DNA from: Chania multitudinisentens RB-25
Lineage (GTDB): Bacteria > Pseudomonadota > Gammaproteobacteria > Enterobacterales > Enterobacteriaceae
NCBI RefSeq assembly: GCF_000520015.2
Contig: NZ_CP007044.2
Location: 2,604,001 to 2,668,000, forward strand
Direction: 5' to 3'
DNA: 64,000 nt
The translations under genes were made by a program, and so were the position numbers. Under the pieces are notes generated by a model, which was not told the origin of the DNA, did not search any database, and saw only the letters and a program-made list of their open reading frames with translations. Shown piece by piece: positions 56,192 through 64,000 of this stretch (position 1 is the first letter of the stretch; each line of letters starts with the position of its first letter).

Positions 56192-57265
56192 TTATCCCCC
56201 CCGCCGGAACATGCGGCGCTGGCGTACCAGGATAATCAGCACTGGTGCGCCGATCAGCGAAAGCACGATAGAAACCTGTAGTTCACCCGGCACCAGAAAG
56301 CGGCCAATCAGGTCAGCACTCAATAGCAAAATGGGAGTTAAGACCAGCGTCCAGGGCAGCATCCAGTTCAGTTCAGAACCTGACAGCCGCCGGGCGATAT
56401 GGGGCATCATCAACCCCACAAAGGCAATCGGGCCGACGGCGGCGGTGGCGCCCCCGCACAGCAACGTAATGGCCAGCAGGCCGAGCAACTGGGTGCGGAT
56501 CAGATGGGTGCCGAGCGCTGCGGCTAATTCATTGCCCATGCTCAGGCTGTTGAGTGCCTTGGTCAGCCAGAGCGTGATGAATGTGCCCAGCAGGATCGGC
56601 AGCGCGACGGTACGCACCACCGCCATGTTTTGAATATCGAGAGAGCCTGCCTGCCAGAAACGCAGTTGATCAAATACCAGCGGGTTGAGCAGGGCGATCC
56701 CGGACGTCATACCTTCCAATACGGCGGCCAACGCCACGCCCGCCAGCGTTAGGCGAACCGGGCTGAGCTGGCTGCCGCCCAGTGCACCCACCAGGGCCAC
56801 CAGCAGTGAAGCAAACAGTGCGCCAGCAAAGGCAAACCACAGATAATGGCTGACATCGGTGGCGCCAAACAGGGTGATCCCCAAAACCACCGCGAAACCA
56901 GCACCGGAATTAACGCCCAGAATTCCAGGGTCGGCCAGCGGGTTGCGGGTGAGGGTCTGCATCAGAGCACCGGCCAACCCAAGGGCAACGCCGGCCAATA
57001 TACCGGCCAAGGTACGGGGAAGCCGGGCTTCGGTAATGATGACGCAGTCAGCTCCGGTACATTGCCCGTTAAAAGCCTCTAATAAGGTGGCGAAGGGGAT
57101 GGATTTAGCGCCTAGAGACAGGCTGAGTATCACGACCAGCAACAAGACTGCAACGGCAAACAGCAACCCAAGCAGGCGTTGCCAGAAAGAGAGGGATAAT
57201 CCCAGTAAAAGACGTTCCCGATGTGTGGGTAAAGTGGCAGAACCATTGCGCGTAAGCCGAAACAT
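56192..57265 (-). CDS. fepD: ferric enterobactin permease FepD
   Basis: A 357-residue FecCD-family permease with about ten hydrophobic segments. It shows LGLAGALMQTLTRNPLADPG, LNSLSMGNELAAALGTHLIR and VGPIAFVGLMMPHIARRLSG. First gene of the leftward fepDGC operon and divergent from entS, with a strong Fur-box-like sequence between them. The N-terminus (about 25 polar residues before the first span) is a little longer than usual. Confidence 0.94.
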   Translation of the reverse strand: MFRLTRNGSATLPTHRERLLLGLSLSFWQRLLGLLFAVAVLLLVVILSLSLGAKSIPFATLLEAFNGQCTGADCVIITEARLPRTLAGILAGVALGLAGALMQTLTRNPLADPGILGVNSGAGFAVVLGITLFGATDVSHYLWFAFAGALFASLLVALVGALGGSQLSPVRLTLAGVALAAVLEGMTSGIALLNPLVFDQLRFWQAGSLDIQNMAVVRTVALPILLGTFITLWLTKALNSLSMGNELAAALGTHLIRTQLLGLLAITLLCGGATAAVGPIAFVGLMMPHIARRLSGSELNWMLPWTLVLTPILLLSADLIGRFLVPGELQVSIVLSLIGAPVLIILVRQRRMFRRGG

Positions 57266-57287
57266 AACAGCCTATTATCAATTGAAT

Positions 57288-57313
57288 ATTAATGATATTT
57301 ATTATCATTATTG
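57288..57313. promoter_or_regulatory. Fur-box-like site between fepD and entS
   Basis: AATGATATTTATTATCATT with flanking AT bases is a good match to the palindromic Fur consensus. It lies 25-50 bases upstream of fepD and within the divergent region to entS. Confidence 0.75.
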
Positions 57314-57353
57314 ATTGAGATCATTTATGGTAGCATAGCAGCCTGAACAGCAC

Positions 57354-57442
57354 TATACCCGGCATACTTCAAGTTGCATATGCGTTGATTTCGTTCAGTT
57401 ATTTGGCTCCCTCTTTCTGCAACTTGAACTAGTTAGGCTATA
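57354..57442. repeat. intergenic palindromic repeat, copy 3
   Basis: Starts TATACCCGGCATACTTCAAG, ends CTGCAACTTGAACTAGTTAG plus GCTATA; the ends are inverted repeats. It lies between the Fur-box-like site and entS and matches the copies at 15165 and 54211. Confidence 0.72.
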
Positions 57443-57502
57443 GCTCCGTTAGGTAACGAACAGATATGCAAGGGAAAGGATAGACGTTGTGGTGATAACA
57501 AG

Positions 57503-58771
57503 ATGAATAAGCCCTCGATTTTGCTCGATTTTAGCCTGCTGAAAACCAATGCTGCTTTCCGTGCCGTATTCTGCGCCCGTTTTATTTCGATTGTGGCTCT
57601 GGGCCTGATGGCAATTGCGATACCGGTACAAATCCAGGCACTGACCGGTTCGACCTTGTTGGTTGGGCTGGCGGTTACGCTGGCAGGCAGTGGAATGTTT
57701 GCAGGTTTGCTGATGGGCGGTGTTCTGGCCGATCGTTATGAACGCCGTCGCCTGATCCTGTTTGCTCGTTCCACCTGCGGCGTTGGTTTTCTCGGCCTGT
57801 GCCTGAATGCTGCGCTGCCCGCGCCTTCCTTGACCGCGATCTATCTGCTGGCGGTGTGGGATGGTTTCTTTGGTGCGGTGGGCGTGACGGCTTTGCTGGC
57901 CGCCACCCCGACTCTGGTCGGGCGCGAAAATATCGTGCAGGCCGGGGCTATCAGTATGTTGACCGTGCGTTTTGGCTCGATCCTTTCCCCGGCTATCGGT
58001 GGCTTTGTGATCGCCAGCGCAGGTGTGGCGTGGAATTATGGCTTGGCGGCATTCGGTACGATGCTGACACTGATTCCGTTATTACGCTTGCCACAGTTAC
58101 AGCCACCGCCGCAGCCGCGTGAGCATCCGGTGCGCGCCTTGATCGGCGGTTTTACCTTTCTGCTGCAAAACAAAGTTATTGGCATGGTGGCATTGATTGG
58201 TGCGTTGATGACCATGGCCAGCGCAGTGCGGGTGTTGTATCCGGCGATTTCTGGCATGTGGAACGTGAGCACCGAGCATTTGGGCTTTATGTATGCGGCC
58301 GTGCCGCTAGGGGCGGCGCTTGGCGCATTCACCAGCGGGCGAATGGCGCAGGTGGCACGGCCAGGCTGGGTGATGCTGCTGACGGCGATTGCGGCGTTTG
58401 CTGCCATCGGCCTGTTCGGTGTTATGCCCTGGTATGGCATGGCCCTGCTGTGCCTGGTGGCGTTTGGCTATCTCAGCGCGCTGAATTCGCTGTTGCAATA
58501 CGGGTTGATTCAGAACCTGACGCCGGATGCGTTTCTTGGCCGGATTAACGGGTTATGGACTGCGCAAAACATGGTGGGTGACGCGCTTGGGGCATTGCTG
58601 CTGGGGGCGATGGGGGCATTTATGCTACCGGCAACGGGGTCAACCAGCTTTGGCTTTGGAGCCGCAGTGCTGGCTGTCGTGTTGGCGTTTGCCATGCGCG
58701 GCCTACGCCTGGTGGGCAGTGGCGGGCAGAGCAATGTGCTGCAACCCGCCGCGGAAGCTAGCGAGAAATAA
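57503..58771 (+). CDS. entS: enterobactin exporter EntS (MFS)
   Basis: A 422-residue inner membrane transporter of the major facilitator superfamily with about 12 hydrophobic spans. The loop motif GVLADRYERRRLILFARS after the second span and LPQLQPPPQPREHPVRAL in the central loop fit EntS. It moves enterobactin to the periplasm. It is divergent from fepD, and its last 14 bases overlap the 3' end of the convergent fepB. Confidence 0.94.
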   Translation: MNKPSILLDFSLLKTNAAFRAVFCARFISIVALGLMAIAIPVQIQALTGSTLLVGLAVTLAGSGMFAGLLMGGVLADRYERRRLILFARSTCGVGFLGLCLNAALPAPSLTAIYLLAVWDGFFGAVGVTALLAATPTLVGRENIVQAGAISMLTVRFGSILSPAIGGFVIASAGVAWNYGLAAFGTMLTLIPLLRLPQLQPPPQPREHPVRALIGGFTFLLQNKVIGMVALIGALMTMASAVRVLYPAISGMWNVSTEHLGFMYAAVPLGAALGAFTSGRMAQVARPGWVMLLTAIAAFAAIGLFGVMPWYGMALLCLVAFGYLSALNSLLQYGLIQNLTPDAFLGRINGLWTAQNMVGDALGALLLGAMGAFMLPATGSTSFGFGAAVLAVVLAFAMRGLRLVGSGGQSNVLQPAAEASEK

Positions 58772-59720
58772 ACAACTGCTCAAGACGCGCCAGCAGGTTG
58801 TTGGCGCTGTAATAATCCAGGCGGAAGGTATCATTGCCCAATGCATAGACCCGCTTGTTTTGCACCGCAGGCAGATGAGCCAGGAAACGGTTGTTCATCA
58901 GCCGCTGAACGTCGCTTTCATCATTGGCAAATAACAGCAGAGTTTGGCCATTCAGACCTTGTGCCAGACTTTCTCCACTCAGTTGAATAATGTCTTTGCG
59001 CGTCCCTTGGCTGGTGCTGACATTGAGATGCGCTGGCAATGGCGCCAGAGTAAAACCGAGTTGTTGCAGCAGTTGCCCCTGTGAGGAATCTGCGGTCCAC
59101 AGGTTGGCATTCTTGCCATCGCTGCGGAATACCAGGGCTGATATCGGTTGCGGAGGTAACGTCATCTGCTGTTTCAGCGTTTTTTCCCGCACCGCAAACT
59201 CATTGACGATCTGCTCCGCCTGCGCTTCATGCCCGGTGGCTTGGCCGAGAATATGCGCTAATTCCTGCCAGCTTTTGTCGTCGTAGTTCACTACCAATAC
59301 CGGTGCGATGGTCGATAACTGATCGTATAAACGCAATGCAGAATCGGCACCGGTAGCAGACATTACGATCAGGTCGGGGGCTTCACCGGCGATGGCCTCA
59401 GCATTGGGTTCACCAATGTAAAGCTGTTTCACACCACGCTGGGCAGCAATATTTCCCCATTGATGGAAAAACCCTTGTTTATCTGATAGCCGGTTATTCG
59501 GGCTGGTGGCTCCACTGGCGATCACCGGGGCATCAATGGCTAAAAGTGTACCGGTAACGGTGACGCTGGTAGAGACAATGCGCTCCGGGGGCTGGTTGAG
59601 GGTAATCACACCGTGAGAAGTTTCAAGACTGCGTGGCCATTCTGCGCTGGTTGCCGTTTGAACGGTACCCATCATCAGCACGCCAAACAACGCCAGGCCA
59701 AGCCGTAAGGTATGTGTCAT
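58758..59720 (-). CDS. fepB: ferric enterobactin periplasmic binding protein
   Basis: A 320-residue class III binding protein with a signal peptide ending TATSAEW. Family features include LETSHGVITLNQPPERIVSTSVTVT as spaced segments, GEAPDLIVMSATGAD, and VYALGNDTFRLDYYSANNLL. It delivers ferric enterobactin to FepDG. It is divergent from entC and convergent, with a 14-base overlap, with entS. Slightly longer mature part than typical siderophore binding proteins but consistent with FepB. Confidence 0.94.
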   Translation of the reverse strand: MTHTLRLGLALFGVLMMGTVQTATSAEWPRSLETSHGVITLNQPPERIVSTSVTVTGTLLAIDAPVIASGATSPNNRLSDKQGFFHQWGNIAAQRGVKQLYIGEPNAEAIAGEAPDLIVMSATGADSALRLYDQLSTIAPVLVVNYDDKSWQELAHILGQATGHEAQAEQIVNEFAVREKTLKQQMTLPPQPISALVFRSDGKNANLWTADSSQGQLLQQLGFTLAPLPAHLNVSTSQGTRKDIIQLSGESLAQGLNGQTLLLFANDESDVQRLMNNRFLAHLPAVQNKRVYALGNDTFRLDYYSANNLLARLEQLFISR

Positions 59721-59744
59721 TTTAGATATTCTCTTGTTTAAATA

Positions 59745-59764
59745 GTAGTAATTATCATTCTAAT
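59745..59764 (-). promoter_or_regulatory. Fur-box-like site at the fepB promoter
   Basis: GTAGTAATTATCATTCTAAT, 25 bases upstream of the fepB start, resembles a Fur hexamer array (ATTATCATT). Confidence 0.55.
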
Positions 59765-59864
59765 GGTTAAGACGGTTAAGCTTATACCTTGGCGCAACGA
59801 CAAAGAAGTGTTTACGTTTATTGACATGGCAAATTCTGAAAGGTACTTTACCGCAAAGAAATAC

Positions 59865-59886
59865 AAATGATAATTATTATTATCTT
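59865..59886 (+). promoter_or_regulatory. Fur-box-like site at the entC promoter
   Basis: AAATGATAATTATTATTATC matches the Fur consensus closely and lies about 35-50 bases upstream of the entC start, probably overlapping its promoter. Confidence 0.75.
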
Positions 59887-59917
59887 TGTTAGTGTTAACA
59901 ATGTAGAGGAAGTACCA

Positions 59918-61126
59918 ATGGTCTTAGCAGTTAAGGATACCGAACCAAAGGATCTGCTGAATGAGGACTGTGTGTTACCAACCACCACAATTTCCCCCAC
60001 GTCGGGTTTCTTTTTTACTTCTCCTTTCCGTAGCCTGAGCACACAAGGGTGCTTTACTAAGCTCACGTTACCTGCTGCTGATGGCGATAATCTGCAAGGT
60101 GAGTTCCAACAGGCGGTACGGCAAGCATTTACACAAGCCCGCTTGGCGGGGGTGCCACACCCGGTGTTGTGCGGGGCAATTCCTTTTGATACCCGCCAAC
60201 CGTCTGCGTTATTTATTCCTGAACAAACCCAATGGTTTGAACGGGGAAGCTTTATGGCGAGTGTAGAACCAACGGCAGATATGCTGCCGGAAATCACCCG
60301 GCAAACCGAGCTGCCACAGCAGGCGCAGTTTATGCAGATGGTAGCAGATGCCGTGGCGATCACCGGTAACAAACAACTGGAAAAAGTGGTGCTTGCCCGT
60401 TTGTTGGAGATTGAAACCAGTAAACGGATCGATCGTCACGCGTTGATGATGCAGATCATTACCCAAAATCCCCATGGCTTCCATTTCCATGTTCCGCTTG
60501 AAGAAGGGGCATTGGTGGGGGCTAGCCCCGAGTTGTTGCTGCGTAAATACGGCCATCAGTTTCATTCCAACCCGTTGGCAGGATCGATACAGCGTGAAAG
60601 CGATCCTCAGCGGGATCATGCAGCCAGTGAACAATTGCTGACATCGGCTAAAGATCGTTATGAACACCAGATTGTGACCGAAGGTATGCGCCAGGTACTG
60701 AGTAACCGCTGCCGTTACCTGAATATTCCAGCGTCTCCTGAGCTGTTGAGTACCACCACCTTGTGGCACCTTTCGACGCCGATCGACGGTGAAGTGGCTG
60801 AATGTGCAGAGAATGCGCTGTCACTGGCCTGCTTGCTGCATCCAACACCGGCCTTATGCGGCACACCAACGCTTGCAGCGCGCGAGTTGATCGAGCAGTT
60901 GGAACCTTTCGATCGGGAGCTGTTTGGTGGCATCGTCGGTTGGTGCGACGCAGAAGGTAATGGTGAATGGGTGGTCACTATCCGCTGTGGCACCGTGCAG
61001 GCCAATCAGGTACGCCTGTTCGCTGGTGCCGGCATTGTGCAAGATTCTTCTCCACAGTCTGAATGGCATGAAACGGGTACCAAATTGAGCACCATTCTGC
61101 GTGCCTTTGGTCTTAATCAAGGATAA
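59918..61126 (+). CDS. entC: isochorismate synthase EntC
   Basis: The start at 59918 (MVLAVKDTEPK) has AGAGGAAG just upstream; an in-frame ATG at 59867 lies inside the Fur-box-like site and is rejected. The 402-residue enzyme converts chorismate to isochorismate. Conserved chorismate-enzyme motifs: KQLEKVVLARLLEIE with the base Lys, GASPELLLRK, NPLAGSIQRESDP, and the closing GGIVGWCDAEGNGEWVVTIR and FAGAGIVQDSSPQSEW. It heads the rightward entCEBA operon; entE follows after eight bases. Confidence 0.96.
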   Translation: MVLAVKDTEPKDLLNEDCVLPTTTISPTSGFFFTSPFRSLSTQGCFTKLTLPAADGDNLQGEFQQAVRQAFTQARLAGVPHPVLCGAIPFDTRQPSALFIPEQTQWFERGSFMASVEPTADMLPEITRQTELPQQAQFMQMVADAVAITGNKQLEKVVLARLLEIETSKRIDRHALMMQIITQNPHGFHFHVPLEEGALVGASPELLLRKYGHQFHSNPLAGSIQRESDPQRDHAASEQLLTSAKDRYEHQIVTEGMRQVLSNRCRYLNIPASPELLSTTTLWHLSTPIDGEVAECAENALSLACLLHPTPALCGTPTLAARELIEQLEPFDRELFGGIVGWCDAEGNGEWVVTIRCGTVQANQVRLFAGAGIVQDSSPQSEWHETGTKLSTILRAFGLNQG

Positions 61127-61134
61127 AGAACCCC

Positions 61135-62763
61135 ATGAGTATCGCTTTTACCCCCTGGCCTGAAGATTTTGCGCGCCGTTACCGCGAGCGTGGCTATTGG
61201 ATCGATCAACCGCTGACCGAGATCTTATCCCGCCAGGCAGACAATGACGCTATCGCTCTGATTGATGCACAGCGCAGCCTGAGCTACCGCGAGTTGCAAC
61301 AGCTTTCCGATAATCTGGCGGCAGCCCTGTTACGCCGTGGATTACAGGCGGGCGATACTGCTTTGGTGCAGCTTGGTAACGTGGTTGAGTTCTATGTGGT
61401 GTTTTTTGCCCTGCTGAAAATCGGTGTGGTGCCGGTGAATGCCTTGTTCAGCCATCAACGCAGTGAGCTGAACGCTTACGCCAGCCAGATTCAGCCCGTG
61501 CTGCTGATTGCCGATCGTGAGCATAGCCTGTTCATGCAGGATGATTTCCTGACGATCTTCAGAGAACAGCATCCTTCATTACGCGTGGTGGGGCTGCGTA
61601 ATCAGCCTGATGGCGAGCACGCATTAGCCGCTTGGCTGGCAGAGGGCAGCAGTGGCTTTACTCCGGCTCCAACGGCTGCCGATCGGGTGGCCTTCTTCCA
61701 GCTTTCCGGCGGTAGCACTGGCACCCCGAAACTGATCCCTCGTACTCATAACGACTATTACTACAGCATCCGCCGCAGCGTGGAGATTTGCCGTTTCGAC
61801 AACGCAACCCGCTACCTGTGTGCCCTACCGGTGGCGCACAACTACCCGATGAGTTCGCCGGGAGTGTTGGGCGTGCTGTATGGCGCTGGGCTGGTGGTGT
61901 TTGCTGCCGATCCGGCGGCAGCGCAGTGTTTTAAGCTTATTGAACAGTATCAGATCACGGTGACTGCGCTGGTGCCGCCCGCCGTCACCCTGTGGTTACA
62001 GGCGATTGAAGAGTGGGGGAGCCATCATCAATTAGCCAGCCTGCAACTGTTGCAGGTGGGGGGAGCCAAGCTGGGGGAAACCCTGGCGGCGCGTATTCGT
62101 ACCGAGATCGGCTGCCAGTTGCAGCAGGTGTTTGGCATGGCCGAAGGCTTAGTGAACTACACCCTGCTGGATGATGATGATTGGCATATTCTCACCACTC
62201 AAGGCACGCCAATGAGCCCGGACGATGAATTGTGGGTGGCCGATGAGCAGGGTAACCCTCTGCCAGCGGGGGAAACCGGCCGCCTGATGACGCGTGGCCC
62301 TTATACCTTCCGTGGCTATTATCAGAGCCCTGCGCATAACGCGGAAGCTTTTGACGAGAACGGTTTCTATTGCTCTGGCGATTTAATCAGTTTAACCACT
62401 GACGGCTACGTCCAGGTTCAAGGGCGGCAGAAAGATCAGATCAACCGTGGTGGCGAAAAGATTGCTGCCGAAGAAATTGAGAACCTGCTGTTGCGCCACC
62501 CGGAAGTGATCAACGCGGCCCTGGTTTCGATGCCGGATACCCTGATGGGGGAGAAAAGCTGTGCCTTTATTGTCGCGCATAATGCGGTGAAACCGGTGGT
62601 ATTACGCCGCCATCTGCGTGAGCAGGGGGTAGCAGAATTCAAATTGCCCGATCGCTTTATTCAGGTCGAATTATTGCCATTAACCCCCGTCGGCAAGGTG
62701 GATAAAAAACATTTGCGCCAACGCCTGGAGGCGCAGCAATTGACTCAGGTTCAGGGAGAATAA
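61135..62763 (+). CDS. entE: 2,3-dihydroxybenzoate-AMP ligase
   Basis: A 542-residue stand-alone adenylation enzyme. It activates 2,3-dihydroxybenzoate with ATP and loads it onto the EntB carrier domain. The ATP loop LSGGSTGTPK spans residues 190-199; substrate-pocket segment VAHNYPMSSPG; YCSGDLISL; hinge KDQINRGGEKIAAEEIE; the C-terminal catalytic Lys lies in LTPVGKVDKK. Three bases separate it from entB. Confidence 0.97.
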   Translation: MSIAFTPWPEDFARRYRERGYWIDQPLTEILSRQADNDAIALIDAQRSLSYRELQQLSDNLAAALLRRGLQAGDTALVQLGNVVEFYVVFFALLKIGVVPVNALFSHQRSELNAYASQIQPVLLIADREHSLFMQDDFLTIFREQHPSLRVVGLRNQPDGEHALAAWLAEGSSGFTPAPTAADRVAFFQLSGGSTGTPKLIPRTHNDYYYSIRRSVEICRFDNATRYLCALPVAHNYPMSSPGVLGVLYGAGLVVFAADPAAAQCFKLIEQYQITVTALVPPAVTLWLQAIEEWGSHHQLASLQLLQVGGAKLGETLAARIRTEIGCQLQQVFGMAEGLVNYTLLDDDDWHILTTQGTPMSPDDELWVADEQGNPLPAGETGRLMTRGPYTFRGYYQSPAHNAEAFDENGFYCSGDLISLTTDGYVQVQGRQKDQINRGGEKIAAEEIENLLLRHPEVINAALVSMPDTLMGEKSCAFIVAHNAVKPVVLRRHLREQGVAEFKLPDRFIQVELLPLTPVGKVDKKHLRQRLEAQQLTQVQGE

Positions 62764-62766
62764 GCC

Positions 62767-63621
62767 ATGGCTATTCCAAAACTTAACGATTATGCGCTGC
62801 CAACGCTGAGCGAATTACCAGCCAACAAGGTGAACTGGGCCTTTGAGCCGCAGCGCGCTGCTCTGCTGATCCACGATATGCAGCAGTATTTCCTCAATTT
62901 CTGGGGAGAAGACAGCCCGTTAATCAAGCAGGTGATCGAGAATATCGCCAAGTTGCGCCGTTACTGCAAAGAGCAGGGTATCCCGGTGTTTTATACCGCG
63001 CAGCCAAACCAGCAAAGTGATGCCGATCGGGCGCTGTTAAATGATATGTGGGGGCCGGGCCTGAACAAGCACCCGGAACAGCAGGCGGTAGTCCGTGCGC
63101 TGGCCCCAGATGCTGATGATACGGTGCTGGTGAAATGGCGTTACAGTGCCTTCCATCGTTCGCCATTGCAGGAAATCTTGCAGGAAAGCGGGCGCGATCA
63201 ACTGATTATCTGTGGTGTTTACGCGCATATCGGTTGCATGACGACCGCCATTGACGCTTTTATGCGCGATATCAAGCCGTTTATGGTGGCCGATGGCTTG
63301 GCAGATTTCTCACAGGATGAGCACCTGATGGCGTTGCGCTATACCGCTGGGCGCTGTGGCCGGGTAGTGATGACTGCCGATCTGTTGCCGGGCATGGCCA
63401 GCATTGAGGCTTTGCGCCAGCAGATTATTCCGCTGCTTGATGAAGACAGTGAAGACATCGGCAATGATGAAAACCTGATTGATTATGGTCTGGATTCGGT
63501 ACGAATCATGGAGCTGGCGACCCGTTGGCGCAAAATTCGGGAAGATATTGATTTTATCGCACTGGCAAAATCACCGACCATCGATAGCTGGTGGGCGTTG
63601 TTATCAGGAGGGAAATCCTGA
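62767..63621 (+). CDS. entB: isochorismatase / aryl carrier protein EntB
   Basis: A 284-residue bifunctional protein. The N-terminal isochorismatase domain (about 1-205) has Asp37 in LLIHDMQQYF and the GVYAHIGCMTTAIDAFMRD loop. The C-terminal aryl carrier domain (about 215-284) has its phosphopantetheine Ser at 244 in DYGLDSVRIMEL. It makes 2,3-dihydro-2,3-dihydroxybenzoate and later holds the activated acid for EntF. Its stop overlaps the entA start by one base (TGATG). Confidence 0.97.
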   Translation: MAIPKLNDYALPTLSELPANKVNWAFEPQRAALLIHDMQQYFLNFWGEDSPLIKQVIENIAKLRRYCKEQGIPVFYTAQPNQQSDADRALLNDMWGPGLNKHPEQQAVVRALAPDADDTVLVKWRYSAFHRSPLQEILQESGRDQLIICGVYAHIGCMTTAIDAFMRDIKPFMVADGLADFSQDEHLMALRYTAGRCGRVVMTADLLPGMASIEALRQQIIPLLDEDSEDIGNDENLIDYGLDSVRIMELATRWRKIREDIDFIALAKSPTIDSWWALLSGGKS

Positions 63622-64000
63622 TGAATAATGGGCACGATTTTGCCGGTCAGCGGGTTTGGGTGACCGGCGCCGGGGCGGGGATTGGTTATCAAACCGCATT
63701 GGCATTTGTGCAGGCTGGTGCTGAAGTGATCGGCTTCGATTTGCATTTTGGTGAACAGCATTATCCTTTCCATACTGAAGTGCTGGATATTGCCGATGGC
63801 GCAGCTGTGGATAGCGTTTGCCAGCGTTTGCTGGTGGAACAGCCGGAATTGGACGTGCTGGTGAATGGTGCTGGGATTTTGCGCATGGGGCTGGCCGATG
63901 AAACCAGCAGCGCCGATTGGCTGGCCTGCATGGCGGTGAATGCAGGGGGGGCGTTCAACATGTTCCGCCATACGTTGCCGATCTTCCGCCACCAGCGGCG
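63621..64000 (+). CDS. entA: 2,3-dihydro-2,3-dihydroxybenzoate dehydrogenase, 3' end cut by window edge
   Basis: The first 126 codons of a short-chain dehydrogenase. It has the NAD-binding Gly motif VTGAGAGIGYQTALAF (about residues 14-29) and the NGAG motif of strand 4 (LDVLVNGAGIL). EntA oxidises the EntB product to 2,3-dihydroxybenzoate. The catalytic Ser-Tyr-Lys part is beyond the window. Start overlaps the entB stop, and GGAGGGAAA lies just upstream. Confidence 0.96.
   Translation, partial: MNNGHDFAGQRVWVTGAGAGIGYQTALAFVQAGAEVIGFDLHFGEQHYPFHTEVLDIADGAAVDSVCQRLLVEQPELDVLVNGAGILRMGLADETSSADWLACMAVNAGGAFNMFRHTLPIFRHQR

Noticed and set aside
59867..59917. Upstream ATG for entC giving an Ile-rich N-terminus.
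   Set aside because: These codons come from the Fur-box-like AT sequence; the ATG at 59918 has a good ribosome-binding site.
1..64000. tRNA or rRNA genes, prophage integrase or attachment sites that would explain the island.
   Set aside because: None was recognised on either strand; no direct repeat bordering the island was found by eye.

Overview
The window looks like a chromosomal segment of a Gammaproteobacterium of the order Enterobacterales, most probably Serratia or a close relative in Yersiniaceae. This rests on the gene order crr-ptsI-ptsH / cysK / cysZ-zipA-ligA-ypeB, on close protein resemblance to the E. coli orthologues, and on a complete-looking enterobactin (fep/ent) cluster. 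The genus is an inference; no rRNA or other decisive marker is present.

Layout: (i) 1-1810, minus strand, the start of a chaperone-usher fimbrial operon running off the left edge. (ii) 2766-11381, conserved housekeeping genes: PTS phosphorelay (crr, ptsI, ptsH), cysteine synthesis and sulfate uptake (cysK, cysZ), cell division (zipA), DNA ligase (ligA), ypeB. (iii) 11385-15114, an accessory strip with a nucleotidyltransferase-like gene, an orphan DppA-like binding protein and a TPR/glycosyltransferase-like protein. (iv) 15115-45989, a large adhesion island: AT-rich spacers, three LuxR-type regulators, one giant gene of about 19.5 kb encoding a roughly 6,495-residue secreted Ig-like adhesin, an OmpA-domain protein, and a dedicated type I secretion system (ABC transporter, membrane fusion protein, TolC-like outer membrane protein). 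(v) 46067-64000, the enterobactin locus: fepA, fes, ybdZ, entF, fepCGD, entS, fepB, entCEB and the start of entA, with Fur-box-like sites in all three divergent promoter regions.

The outstanding object is the giant adhesin. It has a BapA-like N-terminus and an Ala-rich hydrophobic segment. Then come 49 Ig-like domains by my count: four leading domains, then nine consecutive five-domain (A-B-C-D-E) higher-order repeats. Four of these have a 1581-bp period, four a 1566-bp period, and the ninth is diverged. A C-terminal part follows with six FG-GAP/VCBS-type calcium motifs and a tandemly duplicated type I secretion/RTX-like module. Copies inside each array are nearly identical in DNA while the edge copies are diverged, the pattern expected from unequal crossing-over or gene conversion. 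The secretion genes carry matching oddities: the ABC transporter has a C39-like domain without the catalytic cysteine, the membrane fusion protein has a long charged cytoplasmic tail, and the TolC-like protein has a disordered Pro/Ala-rich arm of roughly 200 residues. The closest described systems in concept are SiiE (Salmonella SPI-4), BapA and LapA, but no siiA/siiB or lapD/lapG homologue is visible here.

In the siderophore part, EntC, EntB and EntA (cut by the edge) make 2,3-dihydroxybenzoate. EntE, EntB and EntF with the MbtH-like YbdZ assemble enterobactin, EntS exports it, FepA/FepB/FepD/FepG/FepC import ferric enterobactin, and Fes releases the iron. The EntD phosphopantetheinyl transferase, often next to fepA, is not in the window.
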